Below, piece after piece: positions 32,361 to 42,012 of a stretch of 64,000 nucleotides of DNA. The notes beneath the pieces were generated by a model. That model did no database searches. It saw only the letters and a list, made by a program, of their open reading frames with translations, and was not told the DNA's origin. The position numbers were made by a program, and so were the translations under genes. This DNA comes from Aedes albopictus (taxonomy: Eukaryota > Arthropoda > Insecta > Diptera > Culicidae). Every line of letters begins with the position of its first letter. Position 1 is the stretch's first letter. Location: the NCBI RefSeq assembly GCF_035046485.1, contig NC_085137.1, positions 45,997,155 through 46,061,154 on the forward strand, written 5' to 3'.

Positions 32361-33240
32361 ACTAGCTGTCCCGGCAAACTTTGTCTTGCCAATCTTAAGG
32401 TGGTTTGACAGTTTTTGAACTCATTTGAGAACCGCACTCTAGATTGGTTTAATTGCGATCGTGTTGATTTTCTTCCCACCTCATGCAAAATCAGTACTTT
32501 ATCAATTTTCTTACTGTTCTAGCTGATATTCGTAACTTTTTGTTCATATAAACACAGCCATTACGAATACGAACCGATCTGTGCAAGAATCATGCTGATC
32601 GGTTCATCCTTTCTTGAGTTTTGTTGCCTCAAAGAAACTTCAAACTCATTTTTATATATATAGACTAGCTGTCCCGGCAAACTTTGTCTTGCCAAGCTGC
32701 GGTGGTTTGACAACTGTTAAGGGCATCGCAGCAACGCACTCTAGATTGTTTTAATTTTGATCACGCTGAATTTGTTCTCGGTTCATCAAAAACCAGCATT
32801 TTCACAATTTTCATACTTTTCAAAATGATTTTCGTATCTTTTTCTGCATATAAACACAGCCACTATGAATACGAATCAAACCCTGCTTAAGTCATCCTGA
32901 TCGGTTCATCCGTTCGTAAGTTTTATTGCCTCAAAGGGACTTCAAACTCATTTTTATATAGATAGATATATAGATATATAGATATAGACTAGCTGTCTCG
33001 GCAAACGTTGTCTTGCCAATCTATGGCGGTTTGACAACTGTTGAGCTTAAAACATCACCGCACTCTAGATTGGTTTCATTTCGATCGTGTTGATTTTCTT
33101 CCCAGTTCATACAAAATCAGGTTTTTATCAATTTTCTCACTTTTTCAGATGATTTTCACATTTTTTTACTACTTATAAGCACTGCCGCCATGAATACGAA
33201 TCGAACCATGCAAGGGCAACTCATTTTTATATAGATAGAT
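32361..33240 (+). repeat. Three tandem LINE-tail-like repeats (RTE type?)
   Basis: Three copies begin ACTAGCTGTC(C/T)CGGCAAAC at 32361, 32664 and 32988. They share GTCTTGCCAA, GCACTCTAGATTG, CACAGCCA and the end CAAACTCATTTTTATATA(G)A. Each ends in an ATAGAT-type microsatellite against which the next begins. The pattern is what repeated 5'-truncated insertions of one LINE into its own simple-repeat tail would give. The RTE-type name is from recall. Confidence 0.62.
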
Positions 33241-33380
33241 TATTCCATATTTTGCGATTGAAAAAATTAAATTAAAAACATTGCCCATACGAGAATATAC
33301 ATGAGAAAGTAAAAAAAAAAAACACTGAGAGCAACACCTTGTATATGATGTTCTGTTTAGATTTGCACCACGGGCTAGAT

Positions 33381-35580
33381 CAGTGGTGCTCATCCTGCGG
33401 CCCGCGGCCCTTCAAGCCTTAAGATGCGGCCCGCGGAGTACTTTAAGACGAATCGAAATTTTTGAACTATTACAGGTATTCTTCGATATAACGTACCCTC
33501 GATATAGCGTACCCTCGATATAGCGAATTCGATATAACGTACATTTTGCTTCGATATAACGTACAACATTGAAAAATTTTATTTTTCCCACGAATAACCC
33601 TTAGATAAACTACGAAATCACTGAAATCAATGTTTTGTTGCAGCATTAGCCTTGTTACCCAGAATTAGCGCAATTTGGGGAAAAATTTAGTGTACGTTAT
33701 ATCGAAGCAAAATGTACGTTATATCGAAGCACAAAAAACGAAATGACTTTTTCGTCAAAACTCAAGTTTTATATTATTGGTTTTGTGAATTTCACCGAAA
33801 TCATTATTTGGGATTAATTTCAGGTCAAATACATCAATACTAGCATACAAAATATAAAATTTTTCTCTGCTTCGATATAACGTACACTTCGATATAACGT
33901 ACAAAGAAAAAACTTTTTTGTACGTTATATCGAAGAGTACCTGTATTTAAAATAATTCATTGAATTTATTAAAAAATCAAACACAAAAAAAAATTGCTGA
34001 TCAATTTTCACAGTGTTGAACATAAATTAAATGATAAATAAACAAAAAGAACAATCCGTTCTGGTAAGATTCGAAATCACAACTTCGAAATATTTCGGCA
34101 TTTCAGCTAAGTCATGAAGCCAGCTTAAAGTTATTTATAAGTGGTACGAATTAAATGAAAGTTTGTTGAAAATGTAATCTAGAATTATTTAAAAATTAGT
34201 TGCAGTTTTTGAGCGCAGTCAATGCAACGCTGAGCAAATATTTCACATTTCGCCTTTCCGAAGAACATACAAACACAAAGCATGAAGTTTTTGACAAAAT
34301 TCTCAACAAATCTCAACTTGGTTACCAATATTGTTTAATTTCCACTGTTTGTTTTAATTTGTATTATAAGACTCACACATTATTCGAAACAAAACTTACG
34401 AATCCAATTTGAATTGTCCAAGCGAAACTCCTGAACGAACTTAAAGAAAAAAAATGTCAGGCGAGATTCATAAAGAGTCTTCTATGCCCTTTTGGAGAAA
34501 CTTTTGGATACATTTTTGGAGAAACTCCAGGAAACGTTATTGGAGAAAAGTTTCAAGCAACTTTAAGCGGAGAATGGAGAAACTCAAATCATCCTGGAGA
34601 AAATAAACCTAAAAAAACTCAATGAGAAAGTTGTGGCGATACTGCATGGAAATTATAGGAGCATCTCCTAGAAAAATGTTCTGGTGCCACTCTAACAGTA
34701 ATTTCTTAAACAACTTTAGAATAAATTCCTCGAGCAACAAAAAGATAATTTTCAGGAGTAACTACAAACAAGATTCCAGGACCAACTGCATCACGACACA
34801 AAAGATGCCTAGAACACCTGAGGAAAATTTGAACAATAAATTTGAAGCAACTTATGCAGCAACTTTAGAAGATAATGTTGAAGAAACTTCTGGAAACAAT
34901 TGTTAAAATCTAATTTTTGAAGAAATTTAATGATGAAGTAATTCATCAACTTTAGAAGAGAATTATGGAAAGAATTTACTGAAATCTTCAAGAAACTCCT
35001 GGAAAATTTCCGGAAAAATCCGGAAGCTATTCTAGGAGAAATTCTTGGAAACGATTAATGAGGAATTCCTTAAGTAACTTCAGGGCAGTTCCAAAGGCAA
35101 ACCTAAGAGGAGTTCTTGGAGATGTTCCAAGAGAATTCTAGAAAAACTAAAAGAAACTTCAAGAAATTTCTCGAAAACCTTCTGGAGCAACTCCACAAGA
35201 AATTTCAGAAGAAAATCCACAAAACCTTTTTGGAGCGATTCAAAATAAATTCTTGTAAAAGCTTCTTGACAAGTGGCTTCAAGGCAATCTTGAAGTGGCT
35301 TCAAGGCAATTCTAGGGACAACTTCTAAATTGTTTGTTTGAATTTCAATTTGAAGCTCAAACGTTTTTCTCAACCAAACTGAATCTAAATTGAACTCCAC
35401 GAAGGGCAATAGATTATAAAGTTTGACCCTTACACAAGCTCTGGACAGTTCAGATTTTTTATAAATATGCTTTAGAATTGTTCTCTTTGTAGTTTTTGTG
35501 CATAGATGTTTTATGCGGCCCGCAGGTCGATTCCGATTTGCAAATTTGGCCCGCGGTATCCTCCAGCCTGAGCACCACTG
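33381..35580. mobile_element. hAT-type element (Charlie/Tip100-like ends), 8-bp target duplication
   Basis: TIR CAGTGGTGCTCA is at both ends, followed by the GCGGCCCGCGG motif typical of hAT transposons of this type. GGCTAGAT at 33373-33380 is repeated at 35581-35588. The 2.2 kb interior carries a TA-flanked MITE (33473-33943) and, at 34440-35400, decayed repeat phrases (TGGAGAAACTCC). No transposase is recognised, so it is a deletion derivative. Confidence 0.9.
33473..33943. mobile_element. pogo/Tigger-like MITE built on TTCGATATAACGTAC
   Basis: Starts CAGGTATTCTTCGATATAAC and ends, inverted, CAGGTACTCTTCGATATAAC; TA flanks both sides (33471-33472 and 33944-33945). The motif CTTCGATATAACGTAC recurs several times in both orientations inside. 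CAGG...TTCGA-type ends and TA duplication suggest a pogo-group mobiliser. It is non-coding. Confidence 0.85.
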
Positions 35581-35914
35581 GGCTAGATGAATTTGATTTT
35601 TTATAGTTATAGGGGGATTAGGGGCATAATGGACACCCTAAGCAAATAAGTACGTTAGGCCTGTATAACATAGAAAAACTTAACATATTATCAAGTGGGT
35701 TACAACTTCAGCTTGTTTCCTACGTTTTTCACTTATTTACAGCAAGTACTATGTCTTTATTGTGAAGAAATAATGAAATGAACACCCATCAGGTCATAAT
35801 GGACACCCCTGCATGCTTTATGCTAATTCTTTGATTACATCGTAACTGGTCGATTTGCCTACGGAGATCAATACCATAGATATAATACTCCATCTTAGAC
35901 GAGTATGTAGGTAG

Positions 35915-35969
35915 AGACGAACCAGCCAAGGGCTGAAAGTCTCTTAAATAAAGACAAATCAATCAATCA
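35915..35969 (+). mobile_element. Ultra-short LINE 3'-end insertion (55 bp) with 16-bp target duplication
   Basis: ACGAGTATGTAGGTAG at 35899-35914 is repeated at 35970-35985. The insert reads AGACGAACCAGCCAAGGGCT, then GAAAGTCTCTTAAATAAAGA and an (AATC)n tail. The 16-bp duplication is perfect, so the insertion boundaries are certain. Confidence 0.92.
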
Positions 35970-35985
35970 ACGAGTATGTAGGTAG

Positions 35986-37380
35986 TTAAACTAGACTTTT
36001 TTTCTGATTTGAGGCTTAAAATGTCGCTAAAGCTGCTGTGTTCAATTAAGCACAGCGCGGATCGCTGGCTGAACTCGAATCGAAAGTAGGACAATGTTTC
36101 TGTTCTCCACAGTCGGTTTTTCGATAACGGCCATAATTTGCTCTGATTCCCTTTCCCTCAAATGCGTCTCCAACCAACGAAGCCTAGCAACGACGAAGAC
36201 CGAATCAAAGAAATGCAACATTGATGCTGCGGACCGTAGAGCTTAATTGAGCCCTGAGGGAAAATTGTATCCCTTTACCAGGGAAAAAGGCGAAGCTTTT
36301 CCTCGTTTATACGAGACATGTTTTCTATCCATTACCAATTCCCGCTGGAAGCCATGGGATCAACAAAAGATAAATTGTTTAAAGTAGAATAGTCTGGTCT
36401 AGTCTGGTAAATGTTTATCATCATTGTTCCATTGGATCAGCATCCCGAGGACGAACCTCCTTAACCCCCTCTCTAACAAGCTCATGGGTACCAAGGACCT
36501 CATTCTCGAGCTCTAATCGCACTCGCTCAGCTTCAATGTCTTCACCCAACGGAACCAACGAACGGGGAAAACTTGATTCCTACCAGAACTTTTCCATTTT
36601 GTTGCGAAAAAGTTTCCCGATGAACGTGATCTCTAATTTCGAAAACTTCCAAACCACATGCTGGAAAACAACAACCGTACTGTACCGACTCTTATTTATA
36701 GGCGAAGCACGGATTCACAACACCAACCAGCTTCCTTCCCTCGTAAGTCTGTTCATTGTCGTTAAGGTATTAGCAGATTCGATGGAAAAAACTTTCGTAT
36801 CTTCATCCATTCTTGTTAAAAGGGAAGATGCATCGGGTGGTAATCATTTACTACGTAACGATTTACGACTCGTTCGTCTTTTAGACGCCATCATCATGGA
36901 TTATCTAAAACTTATGAAAGAGTCGAAACGATGTAACCTTACTCGTCAAAGAATTACGTAATTTCAGAACGAAATCTCGTTCTCCTTCCAACCAACCAAC
37001 CCGCAAAGTTTCCACTGCAGCCCGAGTGCTGCTCAGCTGCATTATATTGCTCCCGTCGCGTCGTTGGAAGAATAGAGTGTTAATTAAAATGTTAATTTCC
37101 AAGCCATCAGCCAAGACGTGGCGTGGTATGGTGGCGTCTTGCCTTCGAGGAGATGCTGTTCGTGCTGCATTGTGGGTAGAGTAGCTTCTTGCAAAAAGGT
37201 TACTTTCTCCTCTGCGAATGAAGAAGTTTGCAGCAACAAGTGTATGGATTAATTTGCTTGACACATGCCTGATTCGGAAAGTGTGCCGCTTTGCGGAGTA
37301 TATCCAGCACGGGTTCTTGAGTGTAATGAAGTGAAAACGTAACAGCTTTGCTAGCCATTCCGCAGGTAGAACTTTAATTA
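35986..37380. other. Non-repetitive stretch with weak open frames only
   Basis: Base composition is more balanced than in the surrounding repeats. The best frames are 36536-36961 plus (141 codons) and 36905-37264 minus (119 codons), overlapping on opposite strands. Neither has a domain, signal peptide or splice context I can defend. It may be ordinary intergenic or intronic DNA. Confidence 0.35.
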
Positions 37381-38554
37381 ATCGCTCAAGTAATATGCTT
37401 CAGAAATTTTGCTGGAAATTCCTTCAAATATGCCTCTGAGAAGTCCTCCAGGAACTCTTTGCGATAGTTCTTCAGGAGCTTCTATGTGAATTCTTCCAGA
37501 AACTCCTCCGGAAATATCTCCAGGAATGCCTCAAGAAAATTTGCTGGAAATTCCTCTAGAAATTCTTCCATAAGTTCTTCCTCCAGGAATCCGTTCCTCC
37601 ACGAACTTCTGAAAAAAATCTGTTAGGAATTTCTTAAAAAAAAAAAATCTCTCGGAGTTCCTCCAATAATTCTTTCAGGATTTCTTTTTTTCAAAGATTC
37701 CTATGGAAATGCTATAAGGAATTCCTCCAGGAAATCCTCAAAAAATTCTTCACGGAATTCCTCCAGGAAATTTGTCAGGACCTTAAGGAATTCTTCAAGG
37801 AGTTTCTCCAGAAATTTCTGCTGGATTTTTATCAAAAATTTCTCCAGGAATTCCTCCCGCAATTCCACCAATACACTACGGGAATTACTCCAGGGATTTC
37901 TAAAAATGCTCTAGGAATTTTCGTAGATTTTTTTTCAGGAGTTCTAAAAATTCTTCTTGAGGAATTTCTTCTAGAGGAATTCCTCCAGGAGATTTTTTAG
38001 GAATTCTTCCAGGATTTTTTTCAAGAATTCTTCCAAAAATTCTTTCAGGAATTTTTCCAGCAATTTCCTCAGGAATTCCTCCAGGAATTCCTCCAGGATT
38101 TTTTCTAGGAATTCCTTCAGGATTTTTTCCAGGAATTCCTCCAGCAATTCTTTCAGGAATTCCTCCAGCAATTCTCTAAGAAATCCCTCCAGGAATTCTA
38201 TCCGGAATTTTTCCAGGATTTTTTTTATGAATTCCTTCGAGATTCCTTCAGGAATTCCTGCAGAAATTTTTCCAGGTATTTCTCAAAGAAATCCTCCAGC
38301 AATTTATTCAGGAATTACTTCAGGAATTTTTCCAGGAATTCCTCCAGAATTTTTCCTAGATATTCTTCCATGAATTGCTTTAGAAATTTCTACAGGAACT
38401 TTCCTAGAAATCCCTCCAGGAATTCCTCCAGGTATTTCTCAAGAAATTCCTCTAGGAATTCTTTCAAGATTTCCTCCAAGAACTTCTCCTTGAATTTCTC
38501 AAAAAGATCACCTAGGAATTCGTTTCAGGAATTCTTCAAGAAATTTCTCCAGCA
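37381..38554. repeat. 12-bp GAATTC-type array, degenerate segment
   Basis: Repeated (A)GGAATTCCTCC / GGAATTCTTCC phrases with many changes and indels. The same family continues after the 237-bp insertion at 40325-41085. The insertion's 14-bp target duplication lies in this array. Confidence 0.85.
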
Positions 38555-38568
38555 ATCTTTATAATTGT

Positions 38569-40310
38569 GTTTCGAGATTTGTTGATTTTTTTCGGTGAAA
38601 AAAGACTTTCCAAATCGTTTTGGCATAACGTTTCGGCCTACTTCATTCAGCCATCATCAGATACAAGACGTCTTCAGGTACTGTCGCAGCAATTCTCTCC
38701 CGCAGCTGCCATACCTGTTCACTATCTCCCTTTGCAGATGCATTTTCCCTTCCTTGATCAAGCGATTTCACTTTGTGGGGTTTTTTCGTCACCGTTGAAT
38801 TTTATGTTTCGAGATTTGTTGATTTTTTTCGGTGAAAAAAGACTTTCCAAATCGTTTTGGCATAACGTTTCGGCCTACTTCATTCAGCCATCATCAGATA
38901 CAAGACGTCTTCAGGTACTGTCGCAGCAATTCTCTCCCGCAGCTGCCATACCTGTTCACTATCTCCCTTTGCAGATGCATTTTCCCTTCCTTGATCAAGC
39001 GATTTCACTTTGTGGGGTTTTTTCGTCACCGTTGAATTTTATGTTTCGAGATTTGTTGATTTTTTTCGGTGAAAAAAGACTTTCCAAATCGTTTTGGCAT
39101 AACGTTTCGGCCTACTTCATTCAGCCATCATCAGATACAAGACGTCTTCAGGTACTGTCGCAGCAATTCTCTCCCGCAGCTGCCATACCTGTTCACTATC
39201 TCCCTTTGCAGATGCATTTTCCCTTCCTTGATCAAGCGATTTCACTTTGTGGGGTTTTTTCGTCACCGTTGAATTTTATGTTTCGAGATTTGTTGATTTT
39301 TTTCGGTGAAAAAAGACTTTCCAAATCGTTTTGGCATAACGTTTCGGAAAAAACCCCACAAAGTGAAATCGCTTGATCAAGGAAGGGAAAATGCATCTGC
39401 AAAGGGAGATAGTGAACAGGTATGGCAGCTGCGGGAGAGAATTGCTGCGACAGTACCTGAAGACGTCTTGTATCTGATGATGGCTGAATGAAGTAGGCCG
39501 AAACGTTATGCCAAAACGATTTGGAAAGTCTTTTTTCACCGAAAAAAATCAACAAATCTCGAAACATAAAATTCAACGGTGACGAAAAAACCCCACAAAG
39601 TGAAATCGCTTGATCAAGGAAGGGAAAATGCATCTGCAAAGGGAGATAGTGAACAGGTATGGCAGCTGCGGGAGAGAATTGCTGCGACAGTACCTGAAGA
39701 CGTCTTGTATCTGATGATGGCTGAATGAAGTAGGCCGAAACGTTATGCCAAAACGATTTGGAAAGTCTTTTTTCACCGAAAAAAATCAACAAATCTCGAA
39801 ACATAAAATTCAACGGTGACGAAAAAACCCCACAAAGTGAAATCGCTTGATCAAGGAAGGGAAAATGCATCTGCAAAGGGAGATAGTGAACAGGTATGGC
39901 AGCTGCGGGAGAGAATTGCTGCGACAGTACCTGAAGACGTCTTGTATCTGATGATGGCTGAATGAAGTAGGCCGAAACGTTATGCCAAAACGATTTGGAA
40001 AGTCTTTTTTCACCGAAAAAAATCAACAAATCTCGAAACATAAAATTCAACGGTGACGAAAAAACCCCACAAAGTGAAATCGCTTGATCAAGGAAGGGAA
40101 AATGCATCTGCAAAGGGAGATAGTGAACAGGTATGGCAGCTGCGGGAGAGAATTGCTGCGACAGTACCTGAAGACGTCTTGTATCTGATGATGGCTGAAT
40201 GAAGTAGGCCGAAACGTTATGCCAAAACGATTTGGAAAGTCTTTTTTCACCGAAAAAAATCAACAAATCTCGAAACATAAAATTCAACGGTGACGAAAAA
40301 ACCCCACAAA
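38569..40310. mobile_element. Inverted tandem array of 237-bp units, Penelope/retrozyme-like insertion
   Basis: ATCTTTATAATTGT at 38555-38568 is repeated at 40311-40324, a perfect 14-bp duplication. Inside are 3.3 direct units (38569-39347; starts 38569, 38806, 39043, 39280) and then 4.1 units in inverse orientation (39348-40310). Units look identical. The orientation switches at 39347/39348, where ACGTTTCGG meets AAAAAACCCCACAAAG. Because 237 is 3 x 79, frames stay open across units (38567-39376 plus, 39232-40287 minus), which is why they look like 79-residue repeat proteins. I see no support for coding. A long target duplication with tandem and inverted units is known for Penelope-like elements and their non-autonomous retrozyme relatives. 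Confidence 0.8.
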
Positions 40311-40324
40311 ATCTTTATAATTGT

Positions 40325-41085
40325 TTAACAAATTGTTCTAATATTCCCTTCAGGTATTCCTTTGGAGATTTATTCATAAGTTTTTTCTACAGGATTTCTT
40401 TCAGAACTTGCTCTAGAAATTGTCGTAGAATTATTCCAAATATTTATCCAAGAATTCATCTTGGAATTACTCTACGAAATCCTCCACGAACTTCTTCAGG
40501 AATTTCTCCATTTCTCCAGCAATTCTTTCAGAAATTCGTCCAGCAATTCTCCCAGAAATTCCTTCAGCAATTATTTCAGGAATTCTTCCACGAATTCCTC
40601 CAGGAACTTTTTTCAGGAATTCCTCCAGGAATTCCTCCAGGAATTGCTGCAGGATTTTGTCAGGGATTCCTATGGGAATTCTATGAGAAATTCCACTAGG
40701 AATTCTTCCATAAATTATTCAAGGAATTCCATCAGAAATACTACTAGAAATTCTTCCGGAGTTCCTGCTGATTTTTTTTAGGAATTTCTCCAGGAATTCC
40801 TCCCAGAATTCCTCCACAGACTTCATTTATAATACCTCTAGGGATGTCTGAAAAAAAAAATCCTCTTGAAATTTTCAGCAATTTCTCCAGGAATTCTATC
40901 AGGAACTTTTCCAAAAATTCGAATGGACTTTTTGTAAGGAATTCCTGAACTAATTCCTCCATAAAATCTTAATGGGATTCATCCAGGAATTGCTTCAGGA
41001 ATTTCTCCATTTATTCCTCCAGCAATTGTTCCTGGAATTCTTTCAGGTTTTTCAGAAATTTTTATGCAAATTTTATAAGGAATTC
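40325..41085. repeat. 12-bp GAATTC-type array, degenerate continuation
   Basis: Same phrases as 37381-38554 (CAGGAATTCCTCC, AGAAATTCTTCC) with heavy divergence. It ends at the TA target site of the foldback element at 41088. Confidence 0.8.
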
Positions 41086-41087
41086 TA

Positions 41088-42010
41088 CAGGGGATGGCCA
41101 AAATGTTTGGGATAGGCAACTTTTTTTCTCTCGCAAAAAAGTTCAACATGCTATAACTTTTTATAGAGCGCATCAAAAAATCTCAAATTTTGACTGTTTG
41201 CCAACCTATTATATGTGCATCATTGGTACAAATTTGGGCTCGATTGATAAATCTTTCGCAAAGTTAGAACCGTTCGGGTAAAACACTATTTTTCAGACAA
41301 CTCATTTTTGAGCTGTCATATCTCGGAAACCAGTGAACCGAATTCAATGAAATTTTGAACGTACACTAACAATATGTAAATGCTTCACAAACTATTAAAA
41401 CATAGGTACTTTTTAAACATTGAAAAAAGTTATCATGGATTGACACTTTTTGGATTTTTCTCGAAAAAATGTATTTTTTTTCACATCAATGTCAATAAAT
41501 TTTAGTGTTGATATCCAAAGATTTTCCACGTCTGTTATCAAATTATCTCTAATCAGATGTATTAGAGCCTATTTAGATAGAAGGAAGAACACATTTAATA
41601 ATTTTTGTGTGGTATTGTAAATTTGACTTATTTTCCTCTATATGGGTAAAAATTTCAACCCGGTATAACTTAATTCGCCGTGAGAAAATATAACATTTTA
41701 TAACGTCGTATTAAGTATCAATATATTGTTGATAAACGTTAAAAAATTCATTCAATTCGGTTCACTGGTTTCCGAGATATGACAGTTCAAAAATGAGTTG
41801 TCTAAAAAATAGTGTTTTACCCGAACGGTTCTTACTTCGTGAAATATTAATCAATCGAGCCCAAATTTGTACCAATGATGCACAAATAATAGGTTGACAA
41901 ACAGTCAAAATTTGAGATTTTTTGATGCACTCTATGAAAAGTTACTGCATGTTGATTTTTTTTGTGGGAGAAAAAAAGTTGCCTATCCCAAACATTTTGG
42001 CCATCCCCTG
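41088..42010. mobile_element. Long-TIR foldback with CAGGGGATGGCC ends, TA target duplication
   Basis: Both ends read inwards CAGGGGATGGCCAAAATGTT and are flanked by TA (41086-41087 and 42011-42012). The arms pair for at least 260 bp through TTTGGGATAGGCAAC, CAAATTTGGGCTCGATTGAT and TCGGAAACCAGTGAACCGAA, with moderate divergence. No transposase is visible. It split the 12-bp array. A Tc1/mariner-type mobiliser is likely. Confidence 0.88.
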
Positions 42011-42012
42011 TA

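Noticed and set aside
38567..40287. 269- and 351-codon frames made of 79-residue repeats
   Set aside because: 237 bp is 3 x 79, so any frame open in one unit stays open in all. Two different frames are open at once, and the frames run through the orientation switch of an inserted array.
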